Shown here piece after piece: positions 1 through 6,967 of a stretch of DNA of 11,178 bases. Location of the stretch: assembly GCA_937958315.1 (NCBI GenBank), contig CALFGH010000174.1, positions 1-11,178 of the forward strand, written 5' to 3'. The translations under genes were made by a program, and so were the position numbers. The notes under the pieces are model-generated. The model was not told the DNA's origin, did not search any database, and saw only the letters and a list, made by a program, of their open reading frames with translations. The stretch is from an uncultured Collinsella sp. (GTDB lineage Bacteria > Actinomycetota > Coriobacteriia > Coriobacteriales > Coriobacteriaceae). Every line of letters begins with the position of its first letter. The stretch's first letter is position 1.

Positions 1-33
1 GTTTTACCAAACCGCGTAACGAGTCGACGCTGC

Positions 34-131
34 GCGCCCGCCAGAGCGGCAATCTGCCTTTCAATCGTCGGGCATGACCACCAGGTCAATGCCCTCCTCT
101 TTCAAGGCACCTTGCTCGCTCTGGCGGGCGC
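34..131. repeat. 98-nt long imperfect hairpin upstream of ruvC
   Basis: Seen in sequence: 34-48 is perfectly complementary to 117-131 (15 bp). Inside it, 49-52 pairs with 112-115, 55-60 with 104-109, 70-75 with 89-94, and 76-79 with 84-87, closing on a 4-nt loop (80-83). That is 35 base pairs in one nested stem, interrupted by single bulges at 116 and 88, a 2x2 loop and a symmetric 9x9 loop. Read on the minus strand, the 9x9 loop begins and ends with GA on both sides, as in tandem sheared G-A pairs. I see no U-tract after either end and no clear target-site duplication. It could be a structured RNA, an ERIC- or MITE-like palindromic repeat, or a processing site. The fold is well supported; the role is unknown. 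Confidence 0.7.
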
Positions 132-167
132 TCGCTTGCGTATGCTCAACCTACAATTCGATCTCGG

Positions 168-198
168 CTGACATATAGGGCTAGCGTTGTGTTATTCT
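168..198 (+). promoter_or_regulatory. Promoter of the ruvCAB operon
   Basis: A CTGACA -35-like element (168-173) lies 19 bp before TATTCT (193-198). The latter carries an extended -10 TG at 190-191, which may compensate for the long spacer. The expected start near 204-206 falls inside the SOS box, so repressor binding there would block initiation. It is the only convincing promoter upstream of ruvC in the window. Confidence 0.5.
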
Positions 199-212
199 AG
201 AACAGACGTTCG
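199..212. promoter_or_regulatory. LexA/DinR SOS box at the ruv promoter
   Basis: The 12-mer GAAC-AGAC-GTTC (200-211) is a perfect match to GAAC-N4-GTTC. The following G (212) also fits the 14-base Gram-positive/actinobacterial LexA consensus CGAAC-N4-GTTCG; only base 199 (A for C) differs. It directly abuts the -10 element and covers the expected transcription start. Established knowledge: ruv genes belong to the SOS regulon in many bacteria. Inference: the whole ruvCAB operon is LexA-repressed and induced by DNA damage. Confidence 0.75.
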
Positions 213-268
213 TGAATGATGCGCGGGGCCTTGCCTTGCGCTTGGAAAAAAGGCGAGGGGAGGTTGGC

Positions 269-790
269 TTGGTCATTTTGGGTATCGACCCCGGTTTGGC
301 CCATACGGGCTGGGGGATTATCGAGGAGCGACGTGGCGAGGTTCGCTGCCGTGCCTACGGTTGTATCGAGACCAGCGCGGGCAGCCCGCTCGCGGTGCGC
401 CTGTCGCATATCGCCCACGACCTCAAGGGCGTCGTCGAACGCTACCGTCCCGATACCGCGGCTATCGAGAGCATCTACTTTGGCGCTAACGTCCGCTCGG
501 CCATCCCCACGGCGCATGCCCGCGGTGCCGCGCTCGTTGCGCTTTCGGAGTGCGCGCTCGAGATTGGCGAATACACGCCCATGCAGATCAAGCAGGCCGT
601 GGTGGGCACGGGCGCTGCGGATAAACGGCAGGTTGCCTACATGGTGCGCACGCTCACGCAGCTCGATCACGACCCGCACCCAGACCATGCCGCCGATGCC
701 CTGGCCTGCGCCATCTGCCACGTTAACCTCAGCCGCACCCGGGCGCTTACCGGCGGCGAGTTCTATCAACAGAGAGGAACCGGATACTGA
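269..790 (+). CDS. ruvC: Crossover junction endodeoxyribonuclease RuvC
   Basis: RuvC cuts Holliday junctions symmetrically in the cytoplasm, acting with RuvAB in recombinational repair. The frame is open from a GTG at 212, but that codon lies inside the SOS box. I place the start at TTG 269, preceded by GGGGAGG (257-263) at 5 nt; this gives 173 residues, the length of E. coli RuvC, and puts the first catalytic Asp at D7 in the ILGIDPGLAHTGWG motif. The other acidic residues are visible: E67 in AAIES, and H140/D143 in DHAADALA, where His replaces Asp as in the Thermus enzyme. The stop codon overlaps the ruvA start (TGATG), so translation is probably coupled. It is the first gene of a ruvC-ruvA-ruvB operon behind an SOS box. 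Assignment is secure; only the TTG start is inferred. Confidence 0.95.
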   Translation: MVILGIDPGLAHTGWGIIEERRGEVRCRAYGCIETSAGSPLAVRLSHIAHDLKGVVERYRPDTAAIESIYFGANVRSAIPTAHARGAALVALSECALEIGEYTPMQIKQAVVGTGAADKRQVAYMVRTLTQLDHDPHPDHAADALACAICHVNLSRTRALTGGEFYQQRGTGY

Positions 791-1410
791 TGATCTCCCA
801 GCTCCATGGAACGCTTGTCGAGGCCACGATGAGCTCGGCCGTCGTCGATGTATCGGGCGTGGGCTTTGAGCTCGGCATCTCGGGCAGCACTGCCGCCACG
901 CTGCCTACACCCGGCGGCGAGGTTCGCCTCTATACCCGTATGCAGGTGCGCGAGGACGCCATGACGCTCTTTGGCTTTGCCTCCAAGGACGAGCGCACGA
1001 TGTTCGATCGGCTCGTGTCCGTGTCGGGTGTTGGCCCGCGCCTGGCGCTTGCCGTGCTTTCCACCTATACCGTGGGACAGCTGTATTCCCTGGTGATGGC
1101 CGAGGACGACAAGGGCATGGCCAAGGTGCCCGGTGTGGGCAAAAAGACAGCCCAGCGCCTGATCCTGGAACTCAAGAGCACCTTTGCCAAGGATAAGGGC
1201 TTTGTGCCGGTCGACGTGATTCCCGGCCAGGTTGCGATGCCCGTGCCCGCTGCTGCTCCCTCGGCCATCGATGATGCCCGTGCGGCGCTCCTTTCCATGG
1301 GCTTTAGCCCGCAGGAGACCGATGTTGCCCTGAGCGGGTATGATGGGCAGAATATGCGTGTCGAGGATCTGCTCGGTGCGGCGCTTAAGCGACTCGGAAT
1401 GGATGCGTGA
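790..1410 (+). CDS. ruvA: Holliday junction branch migration complex subunit RuvA
   Basis: RuvA binds the four-way junction as a tetramer and loads the RuvB motor. The 206 residues show the three-domain layout: an N-terminal OB-fold (about 1-63, beginning MISQLHGTL), a central domain with two helix-hairpin-helix motifs ([10 protein letters not shown] near 77-86 and [13 protein letters not shown] near 112-124), and, after an Ala/Pro-rich linker (about 140-158), the C-terminal three-helix RuvB-contacting domain (159-206, with [10 protein letters not shown]). ATG 790 overlaps the ruvC stop by one base and has AGAGAGG at 771-777 as ribosome binding site. The 3' end overlaps ruvB in the same TGATG arrangement. 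No unusual features. Confidence 0.96.
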   Translation: MISQLHGTLVEATMSSAVVDVSGVGFELGISGSTAATLPTPGGEVRLYTRMQVREDAMTLFGFASKDERTMFDRLVSVSGVGPRLALAVLSTYTVGQLYSLVMAEDDKGMAKVPGVGKKTAQRLILELKSTFAKDKGFVPVDVIPGQVAMPVPAAAPSAIDDARAALLSMGFSPQETDVALSGYDGQNMRVEDLLGAALKRLGMDA

Positions 1411-2477
1411 TGTGGGAAGCCGATGACTCTCAGGACCTGTGGGCGACGCCCGGTAACTCGCCGGCGGCATCCATGGCGCACGGCGAGCGCATGGTGGGCT
1501 CGGAGCTGACGGCCGAGGACCTCGATGTCGACCGCACTTTGCGCCCCCAGCGCCTGGACGACTACTGCGGCCAGGAGCACATCAAGCAGAGCCTGCGCGT
1601 GTTGATCGAAGCGGCGCAGAACCGTGGCGAGACGCTCGACCACGTGATTTTCTCGGGTCCTCCGGGCCTGGGCAAGACCACGCTGGCTACCGTTATCGCC
1701 AACGAGCTGGGCGCTCAGATTAAGACCACGAGTGGCCCCGCCATCGCGCGCACGGGCGACCTGGCGGCCATCCTTACTAACTTGCAGCCGGGTGATGTGC
1801 TGTTTATCGACGAGATCCACCGCCTCAACCGTTCGGTCGAGGAGGTCCTGTACCCCGCGATGGAGGACTTTGCGCTCGATATCGTGATCGGTAAGGGTCC
1901 GGCGGCGCGCTCGATTCGCCTGGATATTCCCAAGTTTACGCTGGTGGCGGCAACGACTCGCTCAGGCATGTTGACCGGCCCGTTGCGCGACCGCTTTGGC
2001 ATTTCATATCGCCTGGATTACTACACGGTCGAGGAGCTCGCGCAGATTGTGACGCGCTCGGCGACTATCCTGGGCGTGACGATCGACCATCCCAGTGCAC
2101 TCGAGATCGGCTCGCGTTCGCGCGGCACGCCGCGTCTTGCCAACCGCCTGCTCAAGCGCGTGCGCGATTACGCACAGGTGCGCGGCAACGGCCCCATCGA
2201 GCTCGATATCTGCCGCCAGGCGCTCGAGTTCTTCGAGATCGATGAGCTCGGTCTGGACTGGATGGATATTCGCATTTTGGAGACGCTCGCCAAGACGTTC
2301 TCCGGTCGTGCCGTGGGACTTACGACCCTTGCCAGCGCGGTGGGCGAGGATCCGGGCACGCTCGAGGATGTCTATGAGCCCTATTTGCTGCAGTGCGGGT
2401 TGATGATTCGTACGCCGCAGGGCCGTCAGGCAACCCTTCGCACCTTTGAGCACCTGGGGATTGAACCTACCGTTTAG
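1410..2477 (+). CDS. ruvB: Holliday junction branch migration ATPase RuvB
   Basis: RuvB is the hexameric AAA+ helicase that pumps DNA through the RuvA-bound junction. Numbered from ATG 1410 (355 residues): Walker [10 protein letters not shown] at 83-91, Walker B LFIDEIH at 131-137, the sensor 1 segment VAATTRSG around 179-186 followed by [10 protein letters not shown] with the arginine-finger region, then the small AAA+ lid and a C-terminal winged helix ending [15 protein letters not shown] three bases earlier (1407) is also in frame. I prefer ATG 1410 because it recreates the TGATG overlap seen at the ruvC/ruvA junction. The first 30 or so residues are not part of the conserved core, and M28 (MVGSEL) is a possible internal start. 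There is no strong ribosome binding site, which fits translational coupling to ruvA. Confidence 0.96.
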   Translation: MWEADDSQDLWATPGNSPAASMAHGERMVGSELTAEDLDVDRTLRPQRLDDYCGQEHIKQSLRVLIEAAQNRGETLDHVIFSGPPGLGKTTLATVIANELGAQIKTTSGPAIARTGDLAAILTNLQPGDVLFIDEIHRLNRSVEEVLYPAMEDFALDIVIGKGPAARSIRLDIPKFTLVAATTRSGMLTGPLRDRFGISYRLDYYTVEELAQIVTRSATILGVTIDHPSALEIGSRSRGTPRLANRLLKRVRDYAQVRGNGPIELDICRQALEFFEIDELGLDWMDIRILETLAKTFSGRAVGLTTLASAVGEDPGTLEDVYEPYLLQCGLMIRTPQGRQATLRTFEHLGIEPTV

Positions 2478-2553
2478 GGCGCTTTGTTTTGGCGGGCTGT
2501 TGGACTATCGCTGGGCATCGGGTAAACATATCGCCGTTCATCGGTTATGGGCG

Positions 2554-2581
2554 TTTTACTATTGCGCGCCCGTGCTATGCT
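2554..2581 (+). promoter_or_regulatory. Promoter of fhs
   Basis: TATGCT (2576-2581) has an extended -10 TG at 2573-2574. A weak -35-like TTTTAC (2554-2559) lies 16 bp upstream. The expected start is near 2587-2589, giving a leader of only about 34 nt. I see no clear terminator in 2478-2550, so some read-through from ruvB is possible. Confidence 0.45.
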
Positions 2582-2586
2582 GAATT

Positions 2587-2617
2587 GGTCTTTTTCTCAT
2601 TCGGTAACGAAAGGACC
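2587..2617 (+). promoter_or_regulatory. Hairpin sequestering the fhs ribosome binding site
   Basis: Bases 2587-2595 can pair with 2609-2617 (9 bp including two G-U pairs) around a 13-nt loop. The 3' arm contains GAAAGGA (2609-2615), the Shine-Dalgarno sequence of fhs. The 5' arm begins about where transcription should start, so nearly the whole leader is the hairpin. Inference: it may limit translation initiation or act as a temperature- or ribosome-sensitive switch. It is U-A rich and only moderately stable. Confidence 0.4.
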
Positions 2618-2621
2618 GCCC

Positions 2622-4289
2622 ATGCCTACTGACATCGAAATCGCACGTTCTGTCACGCCACTGCCTATTACCGAGGTGGCCAAGAACGCCGGCGTCGACG
2701 TTAAGCACCTTATTCCGTACGGCTTCGACAAGGCTAAGGTTGACTATTCACTGCTCAACGAGCCGACTGATCACCAGGCTAAGCTCGTCCTCGTGACCGC
2801 TATCAACCCAACGCCTGCGGGCGAGGGCAAGACCACCACGACCATCGGTCTGGCCGACGGCCTGCGTCGTCGCGGCATCAAGAGCGCCGTGGCCCTGCGC
2901 GAGCCTTCGCTCGGCCCCGTCTTTGGCGTTAAGGGCGGTGCTGCCGGCGGCGGCTGGGCTCAGGTCATCCCCATGGAGGATATCAACCTGCACTTTACCG
3001 GTGACTTCCATGCCATCGGTGCTGCCAACAACCTGCTGGCCGCCATGCTCGACAACCACATCCAGCAGGGCAATCAGCTCGGTATTGACGTTAAGCGCAT
3101 CACTTGGAAGCGCGTCGTCGATATGAACGACCGTCAGCTGCGCCACGTCATCGACGGCATTGGCGGTAAGGCCCAGGGCGTGCCGCGCGAGGACGGCTTC
3201 GATATCACCGTCGCCTCCGAGGTCATGGCAATTCTGTGCCTGTCTACGAGCATCAGCGACCTCAAGGAACGCTTGGGCGAGATTGTCGTCGGCTATAGCT
3301 TTGCCGGCGAGCCCGTCCGTGTCCGCGACCTTAAGGCCCAGGGTGCCATGGCCGCGTTGCTTAAGGACGCGCTCAAGCCCAACCTGGTGCAAACGCTCGA
3401 GGGCACGCCCGCGTTTGTCCACGGCGGTCCCTTCGCCAACATTGCCCACGGCTGCAACTCTATTATGGCCACGCGTATGGCGATGCGCTTTGGCGATGTT
3501 GCCATTACCGAGGCCGGCTTCGGTGCCGATCTGGGTGCCGAGAAGTTCCTCGACATCAAGTGCCGCATGACGGGCGTTCGCCCCAGCGCCGTCGTGGTCG
3601 TCGCGACCGCTCGTGCGCTTAAGTACAACGGTGGCGTCGCCAAGGCCGACCTCAACGAGGAGAACCTCGAGGCACTCAAGGCTGGCATGCCCAACTTGCT
3701 GCGTCATGTCGACAACATCCAGAACGTTTATGGTCTGCCCTGCGTGGTCGCCATCAACCGCTTCCCGACGGACACCGAGGCTGAGCTTGCACTCATCGAG
3801 TCCGAGTGCCAGAAGCTCGGCGTCAACGTTAAGCTTTCCGAGGTCTGGGCCAAGGGCGGCGAGGGCGCGCTCGAGCTGGCCGATGAGGTCATGCGTCTGA
3901 TTGAGCAGCCGAGCGAGCTCAAGTTTGCCTACGAGGACGGTGCCGATGTTGCCGATGCTCTGGAGGCCGTCGCCACCAAGGTCTACCGCGCCGACGGCGT
4001 CGACTTTACGCCGGCTGCCAAGCGCCAGCTCGCCGAGCTGCGCGAGAACGGCTTTGGCAACCTGCCGGTATGCGTCGCCAAGACGCAGTACAGCTTTAGC
4101 GACAACGCCAAGGCCCTGGGCGCTCCCGAGAATTTCCGCATCACGGTGCGCGAGCTCAAGGTTTCTGCCGGTGCTCACTTTGTGGTCGCGCTGACCGGCA
4201 GCGTTCTGACCATGCCGGGCCTGCCCAAGGTCCCCGCGGCCGAGAACATCGACGTCGACAACGACGGCAACATCACCGGCCTGTTCTAA
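2622..4289 (+). CDS. fhs: Formate--tetrahydrofolate ligase
   Basis: Fhs joins formate to tetrahydrofolate using ATP, giving 10-formyl-THF for purine and formyl-Met synthesis and, in anaerobes, for one-carbon metabolism. The 555 residues match the family's usual length of about 556. Visible motifs are the N-terminal [13 protein letters not shown] segment, the ATP-binding [10 protein letters not shown] loop (63-72), the [19 protein letters not shown] signature (93-111), and [15 protein letters not shown] (118-132); the C-terminus [17 protein letters not shown] is also typical. The frame extends up to 2547, but those codons overlap the promoter; ATG 2622 with GAAAGGA six bases upstream starts exactly where the family does. 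It appears monocistronic, between its own promoter and a strong terminator. Confidence 0.97.
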   Translation: MPTDIEIARSVTPLPITEVAKNAGVDVKHLIPYGFDKAKVDYSLLNEPTDHQAKLVLVTAINPTPAGEGKTTTTIGLADGLRRRGIKSAVALREPSLGPVFGVKGGAAGGGWAQVIPMEDINLHFTGDFHAIGAANNLLAAMLDNHIQQGNQLGIDVKRITWKRVVDMNDRQLRHVIDGIGGKAQGVPREDGFDITVASEVMAILCLSTSISDLKERLGEIVVGYSFAGEPVRVRDLKAQGAMAALLKDALKPNLVQTLEGTPAFVHGGPFANIAHGCNSIMATRMAMRFGDVAITEAGFGADLGAEKFLDIKCRMTGVRPSAVVVVATARALKYNGGVAKADLNEENLEALKAGMPNLLRHVDNIQNVYGLPCVVAINRFPTDTEAELALIESECQKLGVNVKLSEVWAKGGEGALELADEVMRLIEQPSELKFAYEDGADVADALEAVATKVYRADGVDFTPAAKRQLAELRENGFGNLPVCVAKTQYSFSDNAKALGAPENFRITVRELKVSAGAHFVVALTGSVLTMPGLPKVPAAENIDVDNDGNITGLF

Positions 4290-4314
4290 GCCTGCTGCTT
4301 ATAGCCGCTTGCCC

Positions 4315-4349
4315 GCCCCGTCGTGCCCCAAGGCCCGGCGGGGCTTTTT
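4315..4349 (+). terminator. Rho-independent terminator of fhs
   Basis: A 9-bp stem (4315-4323 with 4336-4344, one G-U pair) with a 12-nt loop is followed immediately by five T (4345-4349). It lies 26 bp after the fhs stop codon. Confidence 0.85.
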
Positions 4350-4416
4350 GATCCTTAGGCACGCGCATGTCTTGTAGATACCGACGGCCTTTGCCCATCA
4401 TAGGCTTTTGCGCGGG

Positions 4417-4422
4417 TAGAAT
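4417..4422 (+). promoter_or_regulatory. -10 element of the PASTA-like gene
   Basis: TAGAAT (4417-4422) matches the -10 consensus at 5 of 6 positions and sits 45 bp before the start codon. No good -35 is visible; TTGCCC at 4391-4396 is 20 bp away. The same GGGTAGAAT string recurs at 8399-8407. Confidence 0.4.
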
Positions 4423-4467
4423 GCATGGATAACTTGATGCTTACAGGCGACGGAAAGGAAACGTTGC

Positions 4468-5457
4468 ATGGACCAGGACAAGACGACTGTGATGGGCGGA
4501 TATGGCTCCGCACAGGCTGGCGGCAGCGCCGATGCGACCCGCGTTGTGTCGAACCCCGGCAATGCTGCCCCCGATGCGACGCAGGCGTCCGCCGAACCCA
4601 CACGAGTTATGGGCTATAGCGATACACCGCGGGATCCGTTTGATTATGCACCGCAGGACCCGTATGGCAATGCAACGCCGGACCCGTATGGCAATGCGGC
4701 GGCAGGCGCTTATAATAACCTGCCGCAAAATCCCATTCCGCAGCCTCAGCAGACGACGTATATGCCGCGCACGGCACAGTCCCAGCCTCGTTATGAGTCG
4801 CGCGATCCGTATGCGCGCCAGCCTTATCGTGAGTACCCCAAGTCGATTCCGCAGTATGGTGAGGACGAGGAAGAGGCGCCGTCGCGTTCGTCGAGTGTGA
4901 TCAAGAAGATCCTCATTGTGCTGGCGATCTTCTTTGCCCTCTCGATTGTGTTTGCCATCGTGTCGGGCATGCTCAACAAGCGGGGGAGCTCAACGGCCGA
5001 TACCACTGCCGAGCAAACCGAGTCCGCCTCGTCTAGCACCGTCGATCTGAGCGATATCCCGGGGCAGTACTGGTCCAACGCCAAGAAGCTCCTCAAGTCG
5101 CGCGGCGCCGATCTTTCGAATGCTGTGATTCTGACTGACGACGGCTCGACGCCTGTTGTCGATGCCAACTGGGTCGTCACATCTGCCTACTACAACGCTG
5201 ACGGCAACCTGGAGGTCCAGCTTACGCGCAAGGACGGCTCGTCGGGCAATGCGTCCGGCGATCAAGGCACCACGGACAGCTCGAGCTCCAACACGCTGGA
5301 GGACCTGAGCAATAAGGCGCAGGAATTGGGAGACAAGGCGCAAGAGCTGGGCGATACGGCACAAAACCTGGGCGATACCGCGCAGAACTTGGGAGACATG
5401 GCGACGGATGCCTGGAACGCCCTACAAAACGGCATTTCGGGCGCACAGGGAAACTAG
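4468..5457 (+). CDS. Membrane protein with PASTA-like outer domain and TxV(M/V) cytoplasmic motifs
   Basis: Predicted topology is N-in. A Pro/Tyr/Gln-rich cytoplasmic tail (1-143) ends in the acidic run GEDEEE. One transmembrane helix (about 148-168) is followed by a Ser/Thr linker. A PASTA-like domain (about 195-256) has the family-like NWVVTSA strand and a final LEVQLTRK strand. The end is helical (about 278-320), with four seven-residue repeats AQ(E/N)LGD(K/T/M). Three short motifs in the tail, KTTVM (5-9), ATRVV (23-27) and PTRVM (44-48), resemble threonine sites phosphorylated by actinobacterial Ser/Thr kinases and read by FHA domains; this is inference. DPYGNA repeats lie near 64-77. 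Start ATG 4468 follows AAAGGAA. It stands alone between two terminators. A role in envelope or peptidoglycan sensing is plausible but unproven. Confidence 0.8.
   Translation: MDQDKTTVMGGYGSAQAGGSADATRVVSNPGNAAPDATQASAEPTRVMGYSDTPRDPFDYAPQDPYGNATPDPYGNAAAGAYNNLPQNPIPQPQQTTYMPRTAQSQPRYESRDPYARQPYREYPKSIPQYGEDEEEAPSRSSSVIKKILIVLAIFFALSIVFAIVSGMLNKRGSSTADTTAEQTESASSSTVDLSDIPGQYWSNAKKLLKSRGADLSNAVILTDDGSTPVVDANWVVTSAYYNADGNLEVQLTRKDGSSGNASGDQGTTDSSSSNTLEDLSNKAQELGDKAQELGDTAQNLGDTAQNLGDMATDAWNALQNGISGAQGN
4656..4697 (+). repeat. 18-bp direct repeat encoding DPYGNA
   Basis: GGACCCGTATGGCAATGC occurs exactly at 4656-4673 and at 4680-4697, a 24-bp period, encoding two copies of DPYGNA in the cytoplasmic tail. 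The lack of synonymous differences suggests a recent duplication, and copy number could vary by slippage. Confidence 0.9.
5317..5400 (+). repeat. Four 21-bp repeats encoding AQxLGDx heptads
   Basis: Four consecutive 21-bp units encode AQELGDK, AQELGDT, AQNLGDT and AQNLGDM. Units 1 and 4 use ttg-gga-gac for Leu-Gly-Asp while units 2 and 3 use ctg-ggc-gat. The protein repeat is therefore older or under stronger selection than the DNA repeat. The heptad spacing predicts an amphipathic helix. Confidence 0.85.
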
Positions 5458-5491
5458 CGGCCGAGCGGCTAGAGCCTTAGCGGTGCAAACA

Positions 5492-5559
5492 AAAACGGGA
5501 CGCAGGATCGCGTGACCGGGCGCATAGGCGCGCTGGTCGGCGGTCCTGCGTCCCGTTTT
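5492..5559. terminator. Bidirectional terminator between convergent genes
   Basis: AAAACGGGACGCAGGA (5492-5507) pairs perfectly over 16 bp with 5544-5559. The 36-base interior can form a second GACC/GGTC and GCGC/GCGC stem. The A-run on one side and T-run on the other allow function on both strands. It lies 34 bp after the PASTA-like gene and 8 bp after the CDF gene stop. Confidence 0.9.
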
Positions 5560-5567
5560 GCTGTCGA

Positions 5568-6749
5568 TTACAGCTGCTCTGCCGGACGCTCGGGCGAGCT
5601 AAAGCCGGAGTCAAACGTGACGACGCATGATGCATCGGGCCTGCGCTCGTGCACGATGCGCGTGACGAGCTCCAGCAGCTCCTCGTCGGATATGTCAAAG
5701 CCGTCGGGACGCACCAGGTCAAACGAAACAAAGCCGTCGTGCTCGTGCAAGTCGTGGATGGAAAGCGCGGGGTCGATCTGCGCTACGCCGCGCTTGACCC
5801 AGCCGCGCAAGTCATCGCCGGTTGTTGCAATGGGGTCGCAGTGCAACGTGATGGCGATGCCCATCTGGCGTTTGATATCGTGTTCGATGGTGTCCAGAAT
5901 CTCGTGGTGCTCAAAGGCATCGCCCTCGCCGGGCATTTCCACGTGTGCACTGGCAAACTGGCGGCCGGGGCCGTAGTCGTGCACCATGAGGTCATGAGTG
6001 CCCAGGACCTGGGGGTACGACATGATCCTGTCGCGGATTTCCTGGACGAGTTTGGGGTCGGGCGCTTGTCCCAGCAGCGGGCTGATGGCGTCGCGCACCA
6101 GGCCCATGCCGCTGATGCAAATGAAGATGCCCACGCCCAGGCCCGCCCAGCCATCGAGGTCAAAGCCGGTCGTTTGCGAAATGAGCGCCGCCGCCAAGAC
6201 CGAGCCCGAGGCGATGACATCGTTTTTGGAATCCTGCGCCGTGGCGATGAGCGTCTCCGAGTCGATGCGATTGCCCAGCGTGCGGTTGAACGCCGCCATC
6301 CAGAACTTGACGAGCATGGATGTAGCCAGTGCCGCAAGGGAAACGAGTGTGTAAGCGGTGGGGGAGGGCTTGATGATCTTGGTAACGGACTCGAGCACCA
6401 GGTTGATGCCGACGGCACAAACGAGGACGGCGACAACCAGACCGGCGAGGTATTCGTAGCGGCCGTGGCCATAGGGGTGGTCTTCGTCTGCCGGGCGGCT
6501 GGCAAGTCGGAATCCGAGCAGGCTCACGATGTTGCTCGACGCATCGGAGAGATTGTTGAAGGCGTCGGCGATGAGCGAGACGGAGCCGGCGAGTAGGCCC
6601 GCGATGCCCTTGGCCAGACACAGGGTAATGTTGAGGCCAATGCAAATGAGGCTTGCGGCAAAGCCCGCGTTGGTACGGCGAGTCGTATCGACCGGCTCGC
6701 CCTCGCTGCCGGGAACAAGCGTATGTACCAGCCGATTTACAAATAGCAT
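5568..6749 (-). CDS. Cation diffusion facilitator (CDF) family efflux transporter, probably Mn2+
   Basis: CDF proteins export divalent metals by proton antiport as dimers. The 393 residues hold about six transmembrane helices (roughly 29-51, 56-80, 99-120, 131-152, 179-194, 200-220), then a ferredoxin-like cytoplasmic domain (about 233-305) and a second, similar C-terminal segment (about 310-385). The family signatures GSVSLIADAFNNLSDASSN (55-73) and ADEDHPYGHGRYEY (87-100) are clear. Expected site A ligands are N65/D69 in helix 2 and D173/D177 in helix 5. An NxxxD/DxxxD set instead of the zinc HxxxD points to manganese (inference from family knowledge). The frame extends to 6908, but ATG 6749 has GTGAGGA eight bases upstream and matches family N-termini. 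It ends against the shared terminator. Confidence 0.92.
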   Translation of the reverse strand: MLFVNRLVHTLVPGSEGEPVDTTRRTNAGFAASLICIGLNITLCLAKGIAGLLAGSVSLIADAFNNLSDASSNIVSLLGFRLASRPADEDHPYGHGRYEYLAGLVVAVLVCAVGINLVLESVTKIIKPSPTAYTLVSLAALATSMLVKFWMAAFNRTLGNRIDSETLIATAQDSKNDVIASGSVLAAALISQTTGFDLDGWAGLGVGIFICISGMGLVRDAISPLLGQAPDPKLVQEIRDRIMSYPQVLGTHDLMVHDYGPGRQFASAHVEMPGEGDAFEHHEILDTIEHDIKRQMGIAITLHCDPIATTGDDLRGWVKRGVAQIDPALSIHDLHEHDGFVSFDLVRPDGFDISDEELLELVTRIVHERRPDASCVVTFDSGFSSPERPAEQL

Positions 6750-6797
6750 GGCGATCGTCCTCACAATCATGGTTAAGGGGATAGTGTAGCTCGCATG

Positions 6798-6812
6798 GGC
6801 GCACCGTGCGCC
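6798..6812. promoter_or_regulatory. 15-bp palindrome upstream of the CDF gene
   Basis: GGCGCAC-C-GTGCGCC (6798-6812) is a perfect dyad around one base. It lies just upstream of a possible minus-strand -10 TACACT (6788-6783) and 49 bp from the CDF start codon. This is a suitable place for a repressor or metal-sensor operator. No regulator gene is in the window, so the role is inferred. Confidence 0.35.
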
Positions 6813-6891
6813 GGTGCTCAGAAAATGCAGTAATGGTCTGCTGGAGCTAACGAGCGGCCCTTCTTGTCCGACCGGGTGCTCCATTTTGGGC

Positions 6892-6938
6892 CACATGGGT
6901 ATGGGCATGTGCCTGCCTGCCCGACATACTTAATGTCG
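6892..6938. promoter_or_regulatory. Two inverted repeats upstream of the zinc-ribbon gene
   Basis: CACATG (6892-6897) faces CATGTG (6906-6911) across 8 bp. CGACAT (6922-6927) faces ATGTCG (6933-6938) across 5 bp. The second dyad encloses TACTTA, the most -10-like sequence before the gene at 6968, though no good -35 is visible. They may be operators. The rest of 6750-6967 shows no gene. Confidence 0.35.
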
Positions 6939-6967
6939 ACAGCCCCTGCGCAAAGGAGGACGTATTC

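Noticed and set aside
1..89. Minus-strand frame starting at TTG 89 and leaving the left edge
   Set aside because: AGGAGG precedes it, but the spacing is short (3 nt), the start is TTG, and only about 30 codons are visible. Kept only as an alternative reading of the hairpin.
1..173. + strand frame open from the left edge to a TGA at 169-171
   Set aside because: It runs through both arms of the 98-nt hairpin and gives an unremarkable sequence; other frames are open here too. It is not enough for a partial gene call.
212..268. Upstream GTG start for ruvC at 212
   Set aside because: It lies inside the SOS box at the transcription start and would add 19 residues before the family's N-terminus.
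766..1820. Minus-strand ORFs opposite ruvA and ruvB
   Set aside because: Shadows of conserved ruv genes, with no independent ribosome binding site or motif.
2582..2621. Tetrahydrofolate riboswitch before fhs
   Set aside because: The leader is far too short for any known folate riboswitch; only the small hairpin is present.
2748..4178. 476-codon minus-strand ORF opposite fhs
   Set aside because: It is antisense to a clear full-length fhs. Long antisense frames are expected in GC-rich genes with strong third-position bias, and it has no family motif.
5649..6596. 315-codon + strand ORF opposite the CDF gene
   Set aside because: The minus strand carries every CDF motif; the + frame is low-complexity and unrelated to any family.
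6750..6908. Longer N-terminus for the CDF protein
   Set aside because: The extra residues do not resemble a CDF N-terminus, and ATG 6749 has a well-placed ribosome binding site.
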